The position numbers and the translations under genes were made by a program. Source: Cryptomeria japonica (taxonomy: Eukaryota; Streptophyta; Pinopsida; Cupressales; Cupressaceae). Taken from it: a DNA stretch of 64,000 nucleotides. A model generated the notes under the pieces. It had not been told where the DNA came from. It made no database searches and saw only the letters and a program-made list of their open reading frames with translations. Each line of letters opens with the position of its first letter. Within the stretch, counting starts at the first letter, position 1. The stretch is from NCBI RefSeq assembly GCF_030272615.1, contig NC_081409.1:646012468-646076467 (forward strand), read 5' to 3'. Below, in pieces: positions 20,450 to 33,640 of this stretch.

Positions 20450-23026
20450 TGTTGGCATTATGTTGTCATTGATGTCAATCAGTATAGAAGGATGCAACCG
20501 GTATGGGAGAGTTTTGACATTACTGAAATTGATGTCAACCATCATTGTGATGTCATTGATGATCACTGATACCTGGTATATAGTTGATGCTAACCGGTGT
20601 GTAGGCATTGGAGAAAGCTGGTGTTAGGGAACATTGTTGACCCGTGTGTGGTGTGTTAGTATTGTATCAGTTCATCTGGTAAGGATGTGACACCAATGAA
20701 GTAGGATATGCTGATGATAAGAGTATGCAACAGAAGGTAAGTAGCAGATTGGTGATATGATGTGACATTGGTGAAGCAAGACTTACAGAAGACCCACTGG
20801 TGAGAAGAGTATAAAGACAAGGTAATCTTGAACAAGTAATATTCATGGGCAAGCAAGCAAGGTTCCAGAATGATGTGTAAGTACCAGTGAGTAAGGGAAC
20901 AAGGAACAAAAAAAGTATAGAGGCATGATGAAGTTGTAGTTATAGAGAGGATGAAAGGTGAAGTCACATGTATTGGTTGTAATCCACCAGAGACAAATAT
21001 TGTCATCAGATGAAAGAGTAGTCATTGGATGCAAATTGCAGAAGGCTGATGAGGACAAATATGCAACTGTTAGAGGAAGTTAATACCATAGGATCTTGAT
21101 GTAGCAGGTACCAGATTTTAATGTAAAGTGAGGTTGAAGCATGATGATGGAGAATGGATGGAAGATGTTAATGGATAAGAGGATGAAGGTTGAGTGGTTT
21201 TTGTCACACCACTTGACATGTCTGTGCACATTGATTGCTTGTATAAGGAAATAAACTCTTATCACCAGGGTGTGTAAAGAAGAAGAAAATAAATCTATAC
21301 AGACAAGTAGGCAGACAAGGCAGAAGAATGATAGTAAAGTGACTACCGGTAAGTAAGTAAAGATTGTTGTGGTCATGTCGGAGTTTTTTTGTGATGAAAG
21401 GGAAGAATGATTAGAAGATCACAAACACTAGAGGTCAAGCTTGAAGTAGTATACTAGAGGCTAAGGTGAGTTGTCAAAGTAGTTTTTGTTACTGGTAAGA
21501 ATAAATATTCACAGCATGTTGAATATACCGGAAAGGGCTTGAACTGGTATGGAGTTTTGTCAAATGAATAAGCATGAATTGACTCAATATTGTTGGGTTG
21601 ATTGCTGACGTGTTTTGACAGGTGGATGCCAGTTGGCAAAAAGCCAGAGGTCGGTGTGTGCATTGTTAAGGCTTGCTAGGTGTGACAGGTTGACATTTAA
21701 TGTGATTGTAAAAATCACAGATTGATTGCAGGTGTTTGTGAGCCGATGAAGGATGGATGATAGAGGAAGATCAGATGGTTGTTGGTGTCATGATCATAGC
21801 ATGAAATCAGATTGCAGGATGACCTCGAACAAGAAACAATTGGATCATAAATGTGTCGAATCATTTCAAGGCCAAAAATCAGGGTTAGGTTTGCTATTTT
21901 TAGCAAACATGCATTGGACAGATGAAAAACATGTGATGATTTACCCTTCCAAAGAAAGTGAGCAATCCAAGGAAAATCAGAACAAATTTGATGAATATTT
22001 TGTCAGTTGAAGAAACCCTAACTGCCTGAACTTTGAATTGGCTTTTGGCAGGAAAATCAAGTTACAAATACGCAAGCCAAAATCGATGAAGAGCTGCTTC
22101 TGAATGAGAGTGTATTGCTGCTAAAGAAGTGAAATCAGTCAAGTACTCACCAAGAAGGAGAAGAAGAGATTAAGTATAAGCAAGAGCAGGGTTGAAGTGC
22201 TCAACTGGCAATAGAGAGAGAACCGATAGTTTTCCATTGAGTCGAAGAGAGGGGCACATAAGTGGTGATAGTACTAGTAGAGAAGAGGCAAAGAGGATTG
22301 TAGAAAAGAGGAGAGCACAGTGAGAGTCAATAAGAGAACTGATAAGCTGAAGACCGACAGTAATCAAATTGTAGACAACTGACTGAGTGAAGAAGACCGG
22401 TGATGGCAAGTAGCAGTGTGATAGAGAGAATAGAAAATCAGTAGAAAGCAGAACCAACAGAGAAGAAGAAGAGATCTAACCAGTATGGTAGCAGCAGAGG
22501 GTGAGTTTCAATAGGAGATAAAGTTATAGCAGTGAGAGGGTGAGTAGAGAACTGGTAGAGAATTGGAGAGAAGAGAACTGGTGGAGAGATTTACATAAGA
22601 GTTACAAAGTGCTTTTGTAACAAGGATATTACTTTTGTACTTAATATATGTTCATTGTAGTTCACTGAGTTGTTACTGAGTTAGGGGTTGGTGCTCCTTG
22701 GGTTGGTGCCCTAAATCAGGGGTTGGTGCTTCTTGGGTTGGTGCCCTAAACATTGTAATTAGAGTTTCATTATGGGGATAGATTGGAGTAGTAGACTCTG
22801 GAAGCATTTCTCACCAAGGTTTTTCCCATCTTGGGTTTTCCTCATACATCTAGTGTTATGTGATGTCTCTTTCATGTGTGATTGCATTTGTGTTGGTCTC
22901 CCATCTAACCAGTGACTCTTCTTTCTGTTAGATCTATTAACTGGTATGCACACATAGGATAGAAAAGGGAAAATTTTTGTAAACCATGGATTCACCCCCT
23001 CTCTTAGTGGCACATTGTGTCTAACA
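20450..23026 (+). repeat. 5' LTR of element D
   Basis: A 2,577-base LTR, long for a copia-type element, beginning TGTTGGCATTATG and ending TTAGTGGCACATTGTGTCTAACA. It has the TTCACCCCCTCTC end motif also seen in G. No sense-strand gene is visible. The antisense frames of about 115 codons near 20656-21006 also occur in the 3' copy, which is expected of any LTR pair. Confidence 0.82.
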
Positions 23027-23042
23027 ATTGGTATCAGAGCAT
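23027..23042 (+). other. Primer-binding site of element D
   Basis: ATTGGTATCAGAGCAT directly after the LTR end. The core is identical to the initiator tRNA-Met type PBS of the copia elements. Confidence 0.85.
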
Positions 23043-23083
23043 AGGTTCCTAGTTAGACAAGCTTTCTCTAGCTTGGGTAGATT

Positions 23084-24650
23084 ATGGTTAATGAAGGCAT
23101 ATTTGTTAGCAGCAGTAACAATGATGAAGTAGGAACCCACGTTTTCATGGCTCAAGATTTAGAAAATGAGAGGCACACATCTGAGAATGATCATGCAAAT
23201 CACTCCTATCGGCGAGATGTGTTTGGCAGTGATAGTGAAGGTGAAGAAGAAGAAGAAGCAAAAGTTGATCTTGAAGGGGAACTTGTAAGTGCACTCGAAG
23301 GACTTATTCAAGAATGCTACAGTTGTCGAGCAAAACTAGTTGATCAAATGCTTTAAAGAATCTGGAAATGCATCTCAGAGTTGAAGACTCAACAAGAAGA
23401 CACCAAGGAGTGTCAGTGTAAAGATCTAGCATCTGAGATAGAGTTAAAACATAAATAATATCAGCAGCTGGTTGGAGAAATGAAGATTCTCTGAAATAAC
23501 CTTGAGAAGTGTTAGGATGAGCTCAAGGTGAGAATCCAGTTTGATGGTAGTAGTGATGCCTTGGACAAAATGTTGAAAAAGAAAAATCATGCCAAGGACA
23601 CTGAAGGTTTAGGAAGTGGTGCCGGTGAATGCTCCACCAGCAAGAATGTCCCCAACAATGACATTCTATTTGTCCCCTCAAATGGAGAGGACAAGTGATA
23701 GACCTTCATAGTTAGAAATGCTCCCTAGAAGAAGGTTGATCTAACCACAACCGGTGCTACAAAAAGGAGGAACAATGCATATCCCAAAGGTAAAGGGAAG
23801 ATGGGAGAAGACAGCTTCACCAGATGTAGGAATATGAGAAGACAACAAAGAGGTCCTCCTACTAGTAGAGGAAAGAGAAATGCTACAACCCACATGTCAA
23901 GACAAGTGTGGAATATGAAAGGACCAGATGGAGGAAATGCAAAGAATGGACAATCCAGGATCCATCCTCAAAGAAGGATAAATGGAGATGCCACACTGGT
24001 AAGATCTCCCCATGCATGGCCGAATAAATTTGTGTGTCATATGCCATCCTTTACTAGTTATTGCTTTACATGTAATGGTCATGGCCATAAGGAAGAAGAA
24101 TGTACAAAGGGCTCTAGAAGGAATAATCTAGGATCTCATAGATATCATGCATATGACAAAAATGTATCCAGGAATACATACATGCATATCCACTCTCCCG
24201 GTTATGTAAAGGGTATTTGTTATAACTACAATAGATCAGGCCATAAAGAGTTTGAATGCAGGAAGAGGAACTTGTAGTCATATGGAAGTTAGTATAACAA
24301 CTATGCTCTACATAAAATAGATATGGAGCATATGGAAGTTAGAGACCTACATGGAACTAAAGGAGATATGTCCCTGCAGGATCAAGAGGCCCACTGGTTT
24401 CAATTGCTAGTCAAAACAACATGACCAAAAGAAGATGGTCAAACTGGTATGTGAGAGGGTTCCCCAATCATGAGGTTGGGATGGATGTTATGTTCTACTA
24501 TATCACTGCTTCTAGGTGTGATGTAGAATCCAAAAATGTAAGGACCAATATGCAGAAGAAGATAAGACATGCTCCCAAGATTGCAAATGGGAAAATAAAT
24601 GAGATCAAGAAGGTATGGAGGAAGAAGTAGGAGAATGGGACCATTGACTG
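23084..24650 (+). pseudogene. Gag-like region of element D
   Basis: One plus-strand frame with scattered stops, starting MVNEGIFVSSS. It has an acidic segment (GEEEEEAK), a helix-forming stretch, then a basic region with two CCHC knuckles near 24060 and 24220. The first is intact (CFTCNGHGHKEEEC) and the second has lost a Cys (CYNYNRSGHKEFEC). This matches the plan of the G gag: coiled coil, then zinc knuckles. It would bind element RNA. No protease, integrase or RT follows. Confidence 0.65.
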
Positions 24651-25620
24651 GAAGTGTGCATTCAATGCATAGGTGATATCTCTTAAGTCTTAAAGGAGAT
24701 GTAGGACTTTAGGGGGAGTAATACATTGAACTTATCATTCACCCCCGAGTGAAAGAAGACACATGGAAGAACATGTTGCTGCCTGTATGAAGGAAGAAAA
24801 TGAGAAGATAAGTGTGTGAGGTGGTTGCCTTAGCTACACACCTACAGATGAGAGATGGATCACTATGGTATGTGTCATTGGTTGGGAAATTTACAATAGG
24901 GATCAGATGCAAAGTGACATAATAAGACAAGAGTTTGAGAATGGTGCTCTGGTAGTGATGATGGATTGGTATAAGAACCGGTATGGGCAGGATGTTATCG
25001 GTATGAATGCTAACAGGTACTTGTAGGTTATGTAATACAATGAGGTTCAAGATCATCGCTTAGCCCTAGTAACATGGAATGAGGAGTTTATGTCTTAGGC
25101 CGTACTGATGAAAACCTGAATGACATATTATGGCCCAATTATTGATCTTGTATCTATGCATCCCTTTGAGCTAACCAGTTTGATTTATGGCATTATGATG
25201 ATATTGTATGGCATTGTGTACCTATAGGATCATGTCATAGGTTGTGGTAGATATAATGGAGCTGATAGATCATTAGATTGATCAAATATGCACAACTCAA
25301 CTGGTATATGGTAAAGATTGGAGCTTCCATTTTGGACCTAACCAACAATATCGACCTGAAATTGATGCAAAGCATCATGAAACAAAACATCCATATAGAA
25401 CTATCACCAATCCTTTAAGTTCTTGTGAGTCCAAAATGCAAAATAAGACAAACAATCTTCCATTTTTTATGACTGAAATACTGTCCTAATTGTGACAGTC
25501 AACATAAAGGTCTTTTGTTGATATCTTCCAATAAGTTCCAAAGCACATCAAGAGGGGTTTATCTGCATAAAAAACAACAACTAATAGTTCCTTCAAATAT
25601 TCATAAACATAGAGAGGTCC
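24651..25620. other. Non-coding remainder of D interior, with a possible unrelated flank of E
   Basis: No frame or domain recognised. GGGGGAGTAATACATTG (about 24713) looks like a degraded PPT-like tract. From roughly 25310 the character changes, and this last part may belong to another repeat into which E inserted. It should be compared with 46256-46974 and 54812-55290. Confidence 0.35.
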
Positions 25621-26563
25621 TGTTGTCCTCAAAATCTGATTCTCTTTAACATCCTTAAAATAATATGATTGAACTCGATGCATAAGGGACATCAAAGATA
25701 AGGAAATTCTCAAGACAACATATGACAAGGTTTGATTGAAACTTCTACACTTCGGACTTACTCAGAGCCCAGGTGGGTATACCTTTGTGAATTAGATTCA
25801 CACTTTCAAACGTAAACCCACAGCAAACCAGTCCAGGAAACTAGTGGATCTATTCACCCTGAAATTAACTGAAAAAAAAGAATGGAATTATACTTAAATT
25901 TAGTATTTCAATCAACAAAACATGCAATAAACAACTTCAATCAATACCAGTTCCTTATCCAAGGTCACAGAGTCATCTAAACTCGGATAATACTCTTCAA
26001 ACAAAATATCTTTACGCATCCCATTGGCTTGGTTTTTTATTTACCCTTATATATGCCCGACACCTATAAGAATTTATGCATTCCAAATTAAACCATGATC
26101 ATCAAGATTCAAAGTCTCCTCTAAAGAGTTTACTGGTATGAGTGATCCCCGCATCTTTAATTCCCCTCCTAAAGAGAAAAGCTAGTGAACACTTCTACTA
26201 AAAATTGCCTAGCAATCCCATTCAAACAAAATAACCCTGGATTATTTAGGATAAAAATAGTAAACAAATTGTAAACACACTTGAAGACAACACAAAGCTT
26301 CACTCAAAACCAATGGTCTGTATATTGATATTAAGTTCAGAAAAATATTACAATAAGTTTTTGAATATTCTCCATTAGACTTAGAAAAGTTCAGATAAAT
26401 TTCTGCAGCGTTTTCTTACAATTCTTTGCGATCTACTTTCCTCTAGTCCTGGTATCCATTTATAACAACATGGATGCACAAAGCTTTAGAATTTTTTAGG
26501 AGAGTTTGTTACAATCATTTATTTCAAAAAAAAGAGGTTACAAGCTTTTCACAAAAGAAAAAG

Positions 26564-29500
26564 TTACAAGCCCTTTTCGGCCTCTGCAGTTTCTTCAACA
26601 GGCTGTTTGGTTGCAACCTGTTCTATCTTTTCAGGAGCACTCTCCAACTATTCTAGATCATGGGTGACATATTTTGTTGTCCACTCCCTATACACATCTT
26701 CTGTAGGCCATGAGAAATTAATCACTTTAGCCTTATCTTTGGTCAACCTTTTCCAGGAGTTTCTCAATTTGTTGACTTCTGAATTGAGAAAACTATAATG
26801 TGCCTTAATTTTCTCTATCTCCTGTATTGTTATAACAAAGAAAGTAGCATCATCTAGATCAATAATTCCTTTAATTCTTGTTGACAATTTGGCTTCTATC
26901 TCCTTATGCCACATTTGTTTTTCCTTTAATTGATCCAAGCTAGCAAAAACTCTTGGGAGCAACTCAAAAACTTGATCAGTATACTCCTTTTTGCACAAAT
27001 TAACTTTCCTATCAACATTATCCACCCCTGCTGCTAATTGTAATAAATCTTTAGTTATGTTAGAAGTGGATCTAATGATAGGATTGGCCTTTGCTTCGTC
27101 ACAAGATACACACATAAACTCCAAATCTTCCTCCCTGGGCCTCCACTTGTCAAAAATAGGTGTCAGTATGGCCTTGTCTCCCCTGAGCTCATTCCATACA
27201 ACCAAAATTTTACTTACATTATTGTATAGCAAGGAGGCACTCATGGTGTTTGCAAAACTAGTAACAGTGGCCTTCACTCTATCCTCATATTTCTTTGCAT
27301 ACTTGGCTTGGGCCTGTTTTAGATCTTCTAACTCTTGGGTTGTAATTTCAACCATCTAGGAACTGGAAGCTGCTGGAGATGGTGGGAGTTCAATAATAGG
27401 ACTGGTGGGTGGAGGTCTGGCGGGGGAGAAGGAAATCGTTAGTGTGGAAGACTCACCTTGATGGTATTGCCTTGCCAACTGCTTCTACAATCTAATAATG
27501 ATTAAATCTTTACTCCTTACCTCTTCTTGGACACTGGAATAGGCTTTCAAGACTCTCTCCAGCTTAACTTGGAGATCTTCCTTTTTCTTAGCCTCCTTCT
27601 CAGCTACTGCAACACTAAATTTGGCTATTTGTAACACAGTGCTAGCAGCGTCCACTATTCCAGTAGTCTACACTCTCTTTATCATCATGCCTCCAAGGTA
27701 ACTTGACCCTGAACTATCCTTCTTCTTCTTCTGTTCATCTTTCTTCAATGACCACATAACTAGTGCTGCATTGTCCTTATTGAAAGTGACTCCCTCCATG
27801 GGTTTAGTCTCCTTTCTTACAGCTTCTAAGACTAGAGCATCTGCTATATCCCATTCAGGGAGAATAAGTACCCCAGCCTGTTTCACCATGTCTCTTCCCT
27901 ATTGAGGAGTAATGGTTTTGAATTCTTCAACCATTTCCTGCTTTATTTCTTCTTCTATTGTAGATGAGTCTTTATGAGGCTGCTCACTCTTCCTCTTATT
28001 ACACCGGGCATTATACTTATCAATGCTTTGTTTCCACAAAAATTGCAAAAATGCTTCTGATGTAATAAATTTATCATCAGCCAGGAAATCTTTACTAGCC
28101 TATTTGATCTCAGGATCACACTCATGGCCTTTGAATTGGTTGATGGTAATATCCATTTGAGTAGCTATGGACTCCTCTGGCATTCCTTCCTCTATCTCAT
28201 CATAAGTATAGGCGATCTCTCCTAAACTGCCTAACTGCAATAATTGTTTAGCTGCTGCCAATTCATCTCCTATATCGATAGGAGTTTGAGAGGGAGAGTA
28301 TAGAGGTTCCTTAGGTTGCACTTCTTTTACTACCTTTTGTTTCTTTGAGCTATCAAGGATGTCAATGGCATCATGTATCTTCCTCTTACCTTTGGAGGTA
28401 GAAGGCTCCCCTGAAGTAGGCATAAGTACACTGTAGTTAGATTTCTTGTGCAACTTATAATTAACAGGAGGGATTGGCCTAACAGATGCAAACCTATTCA
28501 AGACCAATCTTGCCTTTTCGGGTTTGTTTCTAATTACAACCTCTCTCTTCTCTTTAAGTTCTTTCATCACCTCCTCAAAGCTAAGAATTAAAAACTTCAT
28601 TTTTTCAACAAAGGGGTGGAAGCTAGACAAAGGGTCTTAGCTTATATCCAGTTGGTGTACCAGGTCCAAGGCCTTCTTATAAGCCACCCATTTTTCTTTC
28701 CTTAGCTCTTGTTCATCCAAGTCAAACTCATTCCTGGTAAGGTCCTTAGGGAACTAAAATTGATGGGGTTTGGCCTTGCATACAACCCTCTTCCTAAACA
28801 TGCCATTGAAGAAATCTTTGGGGTCAGCACACCGAGAGACTGCAGTTGATAAATGATATGGCTGGAGGAAAACTCCAAAACATTTCCAACCTCCTTTGGT
28901 TATTACAAATTGGTGTGCCACGGTGATTGTAGGGACAATTGTCCCTTTGCCTCTACCTATCAACTCTACCTCTTGTACAACACCAATCTACCTGCGTATC
29001 TCTGCAATTCCCACTTTAAGAGGGACCTGATAAGGTAACAAAAATGGGGTATAGGTAGGTAGATATCACCCCAATTGTGGACAATTTTTATGTCCTCTGC
29101 AAACTCTTGTGGCCTAATGAATTCCAAAAGTACCTTAGGGACTCTTGGGTTTTCCAAACAAATAAGGGTCCTAATTTTTGATGCAAAATATTTATCAAAC
29201 CTTAGGAAGCTTGCATCCTCTATGTCCCATGATAGAACAATGCTCCATAATTGCACTGGCATCTTTTCCCCATCCTTTACTTTTACAAGGTCCATCCCAC
29301 TTGCAAAATAGTCACCACCTTTGAATAAAAACAAATGCATAAGAAGGGAGTACTACCCAAAGGGCCTATCTACTTTCCCATTCCTGATGCCTATCAATCC
29401 ATTATGGATAGCATCAGTTATAAAAGAAACATAATCAAAAGTTATTGCCATAGAAGGATTAAAAATCTGAGCAACCATCAACATGGAGTGAGTGGGCATA

Positions 29501-30198
29501 CTCGCTTCAGCATCTTCCCCTAGGATCTGGCAGAGTGACCAATATAATCCTTTAGCCCTAAGGGTAAACAAATTTAGAGAGAAGGGCTCTTTAGTATTAG
29601 GTCCCACAACAGTTAACCTGCCTATTTTCAAAAAGAATTCTTTAAGAGGCCCATTTCTTCGGTGATTTCTTTGCACATTATACACCTGAGCTAATGATTT
29701 AAAATCAATAGGCTCCAGAAGATTAGTGTATTGACTCAACCCAAAGGCATTCCTAAATTCTTCATTGTTAATTTCAATGAGGGTCTTCCCACTAATATCC
29801 TTTACACTTCTTGAAATTGGGTCATAGCTATGTGCAATCTGAGTCAGAAGTTCTGCATCAAAGAAAACCCCTGGAACCACCAACTTTCCAACATCTAATT
29901 CCCATATACTGTTCCGAGGTGCTGGAAAATTTCTCATACTGAACCCAACCTTGAATAATCCTAACCCAGACATCCCTACTTGAGGGTCTCTTAACCAATT
30001 CCCTTTATCATATAAACCCTCTCCTATATTCAAACGAGAAGCTTTTGGCACCAACTCTTTCATTTTGGAAGCCAGATTAGTTGACAATGTTAATTGTTCA
30101 AGGAAATCATCACAAATTGCCCTCTCGTGATAATTGACTTTTCTTGAGAATTTCCTTTTAGGTGCCATCTCTCTTAGAAACTTAAGCAAGTGATTCAA
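26564..30198 (-). pseudogene. LTR-encoded protein of about 1,200 codons, copy 1
   Basis: Reads from ATG 30198 (or the in-frame MAPKRKFS at 30168) to a stop at 26564. The N-terminal 450 residues have a globular look, with ERAICDDFLEQL, EINNEEFRNAFGLSQYTN and LRAKGLYWSLCQILGED. This recalls the plant-mobile-domain or putative-plant-transposon class by style only. A basic patch (SKGKRKIHDAIDI) follows, then a long helical, charged C-terminus. The copy has a roughly 33-base deletion with frame change near 29040 and at least six in-frame stops (for example 28754, 28100, 27668, 27356). It is unrelated to gag or pol. The function is unknown. Confidence 0.7.
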
Positions 30199-30526
30199 TG
30201 ATTTCTTTCAATTGTTCTATGAAAAATTAAAATCTCAGTAAGACATACACAATTAAAAGAGAGATGGCTGAACAAGAGTATAGAGAAACCTGCTTATACT
30301 CGAAGGAATTAGCTCTGCAATTGAAGAAGTCTGCTCTGCAACTATTTTTTTGCAAGTTCTCTTCAGAATGATATCTTATTTCAACTGATACGAGATCATA
30401 TATGGCGGTTGGGCTCTTAATTCTAACATTGATTCCACATGCTTGGTCGTCCTTTCAAAATTGAATTCATGAAAGAATTCAAAGTTTTTGCTCCAACGGG
30501 TCACAACACCCATGCATTTTTTCCTT

Positions 30527-32100
30527 TTTGCTATTTTGTAGAAATTAACTTCTTGGCAACTCTACTTCGCGAAACAACGCGGGCCGTCTGATCAGATGGA
30601 AATTGGTCGGTCTTTACACAAGCTTAATATTTCCACCCTTTTCACTGAGCCTTATTTCGTTTCGCCATTTCGCTAGTGTTATTAAGTGAGCACTTTACCT
30701 TCGCAAAACTATGCCGAGCGTTGGATGGGACCTGAACTACACAGCCTTTAAGCTTTACCTGGACAGTTGACCTTTTCACTAACTGCGCCTTCACCTAATA
30801 GCTAACGGGGTTTCGCTATTTTGCACAACTTAAATTGCATTCAACTTTAAGCTGTGAAACAATGCCAACCGTCAGATCAAACCACACTTGATTGTCCTTT
30901 AAGTGAAGACTCTTATGCTGACTTGCTTACTCTGCTCCTCCTCTAGTTACCAGATACCACTTGGCACCCAACCATTGGCCCCGGGGAACTTACTAAGTTC
31001 AGATTTGAGTCAGCTGCATGGTATATTCCTCTTTCTCAACAACTGCCAGTGACACTCTGGAAACTTCAGTTTGCGGAAGCCACGTGTTCAAGTACACATC
31101 ACCGTCTATCTTGCGAAACAGCACGGACCATCCGATCAAACTGGATGTGATCGGTCCTTACCTTCTGAACCTCCTTTTTAAATGACTGTGGGCCCTCTAA
31201 ATTTAATTCCGAACACCTTTCCTTACTGGGACCCACCTTCCTTTTAAATTCTTGGACTCATCTTCTTGATTGTTGTGTTCTCTTCTACGTGTCGTTCTCT
31301 TATTCGCTGCTAAGGCTGGCTGGACCATCTGTTTGGAATGCCACATCATTTCGCCATTTTGCGGTCCTTAAACCTTGGTCACTTTTGTCTTCGCAAAATA
31401 ATGCGCATCGTGGATTTTATTAAAAGTAATCACTCTTTAAGCAGAGACCTTTAGATAATCTTTTTCATTTCTGGGCCCACCACCTTTTCACCATTTCGCG
31501 AAAGGTATTTCATCTTCATGTTCAGGCTGCGAAACAACGCCAGCCATTGGATTAAATCTAAGATGACTATCTGTTAAGCGTGGCCCTTTAGTCCTTGTGA
31601 ACATGAGTCTTTTTCATTTCCGGGCCCACCACCTTTTCGCCATTTCATGGTCTTTAAACCTCAGTCTCTTTTGTCTTTGCGAAATAACACAAGCCATCAG
31701 ATCATTTTCTAGTTGCTCGGGACTTAACCATCTGAATAGACTCCGTGAGGGGTGGGCCCTCTGACTCAACTTCGAACACCTGGTGTCCAATCACCTCTAG
31801 AACTAACATGTTGTTTTTTCATCTGCCGAGAGAAAGCACTGGGCTTCGATCAATTCATGACACCTGTATTTGCCAGGTCACATCCCCTTCTTCCATCTGA
31901 CTCACCTCTGGGACCCGCCTCTTAACCTTTAATCCTGACTTGCTAACTTGTTGTAGGTAGCACCGCGTGCCGCCATTTTACTTGCTCTCATCAACCAGCT
32001 AGACCGCCTAGGTGGCATGCCATTTCATTTTTGCAATTTCGCTGGTTTTAAACTACATGTAACTTCACCTAGCGAAATAGCGAAAGCCATAGATCCATCC
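30527..32100. promoter_or_regulatory. Degenerate inverted-repeat units in the U3 of E, copy 1
   Basis: At least seven units carry TTTCGCCATTTCGC-like sequence on one side and GCGAAACAACGC, usually followed by CC(G/A)TC.GATC, on the other, some 30-70 bases apart (near 30527, 30655, 30808, 31340, 31480, 31630 and 32020). TTTCGC and GCGAAA are reverse complements, so each unit could fold as a hairpin. A perfect palindrome TTTCGCGAAA stands at 31494-31503. The region lies upstream of the LTR ORF and so may hold its promoter. Confidence 0.55.
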
Positions 32101-32578
32101 GCGAGATGCACACTAGTTACTGGGCCTGACAACCTTAGGAAGAAAACACATAAGGCATAAAATTTTCGCAATTAACTAACATGACCACCTAGGCAAAAAC
32201 AATGGGGGACACTTCCTACGATCCCATGACCTATTACTTAAGTGGATAAAGTAACGAAAGAATAGAAACCAGAGGGTTTTAAACAAACATTAGGTGATCT
32301 AATAATCAAAAAACCCTAAACCCTTAAGGCCTAAAACAGAGCTGAAGCATTTGAAAATGTGCCTTACTCAAAATTTCAACAAACCATAGCCAATTATGAG
32401 AAAAGAAAAGCCCATTTCTAATCAGTGATAATAGCGGCTCTGACTGGGGATGGTTGATCGCAAGGTCAACGCAAGAAAACTCAGAAACTCTGGAGAAACA
32501 AACCAAAACACAGACCAAAATAGAAAAGCAGGAAAGGAACAAAATATGTACAAACAAAGGACCTACCGAGCATGGACA

Positions 32579-33640
32579 TTAAGAGAAATAATGTTTTAGG
32601 AATTGTCCATGCACTGGAAATTCTTGTATTTCATCATTTATATTCTTCAAGAAATATGAATCCTTACCATTCAAGTCATAAACCACAAAAGGGCCAATCC
32701 ATAGTGATTCAAATTTCTTGTGCTTTCCCTTATCTTGTCCTTTTGCATTCCATTGAAGAACCATGTCATCAATTTGAAACTTCCTTAATGATGTCCTTTT
32801 ATCAAAAATATATTTTGACTGCAACTAGATCTTCTGATTTCTCTTGTGGGCAGAAGTCCTAAGCTCCTCCATTTCTACAATTTGGATCATTCTATTTTCC
32901 ATCGTTTCAGATACCTCCATGTCCTCATTTTGCAAAAATTTATAAACTGGAAGAAGATTATTTACCAGCAATCTAGCTTGGGCACCATAGACTAATTCAA
33001 AAAGTGACATTCCAATGGATTTCTTAACTATTATTCTATTTGCCCACAGAGCTAACTTCAGTTTTTGATCCCAAGATCTTTTATTCTCTTCTAGGATTTT
33101 CTTGATGATATTCAATAGGCTTTTATTGCTGGATTCTGCTTGTCCATTCCCCTAAGGGTGATAAGGTGAAGAGTATGACATGAGTATATCGTGACTAGTA
33201 CAAAAGCCTACAAACTCTTCTAATCTGAAACACATGGCATTATCCATCACCAATTTTGCAAGTGTTCCAAATCTAGTTACAACATTATCCATCAGGAAAT
33301 CAATGACAACTTTACTAGTAGCTCTTCTTGTAGGGATGGCTTCTATCCATTTGGTGAAATAATCAGTGGCCACTATGATCCATCTGTGACCTCTCCCTGA
33401 CCTCTCAACAATCTCTCCAATAAAATCAATGCCCCACTGGACAAAAGGATCTTCTACAGAGATTAGATTTAGGGGTAGGGCTCCTTCATACTTGAGCTTG
33501 GATGAGAATTTCTGACATGGGTCACATTTCCGAATATATGCATGAGTATCTTTAAATAAAGTGGGCCAATAGTATCCAGCTCGGATTATCTTACTAGCAG
33601 TAGTCTTTAGCAAAGTAGTGACCTCCACATACTCCATCAT
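32579..33640 (-). pseudogene. Ty3 integrase of element E
   Basis: The N-terminal zinc finger ends with YIRKCDPCQKFS. Core: first Asp in QWGIDFIGE, second in KLVMDNAMCF, then SYSSPYHP followed by a stop (near 33152) and the Glu in GQAESSNKS. The C-terminal part includes LALWANRIIVKKSIG, LVYGAQARL and the chromodomain-free tail WIGPFVVYDL to about 32579. The frame differs by one from the RT/RNase H part, with the shift inside the overlap 33594-33640. Stops lie near 33152 and 32825. Confidence 0.88.

Larger units (their letters stand above)
25621..32201 (-). repeat. 3' LTR of element E, containing a long ORF relic
   Basis: Starts TGTTGTCCTCAAAATCTG on the plus strand and stays collinear with 39623-46255 to the shared CCTAGGCAAAAA near 32190-32200. 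On the minus strand it consists of a U3 rich in CGCGAAA-type repeats (30527-32100), a large reading frame (30168 to 26564) and a downstream R/U5 of about 940 bases. Confidence 0.85.

Noticed and set aside
20656-21006. Antisense ORF of 116 codons in the D LTR, with a 115-codon counterpart at 56181-56528
   Set aside because: The match follows from the two sites being LTR copies. The sequence is low-complexity, Ser/Leu/Thr-rich, with no domain.
25621-25728. Minus-strand ORF spanning 25486-25728 as a small gene
   Set aside because: It crosses the boundary of E's LTR, so it is an accident of insertion.
26991-27359. Plus-strand ORF of 122 codons (and its counterpart at 40994-41464)
   Set aside because: It is opposite to the LTR-encoded protein of E and reflects that frame's codon pattern.
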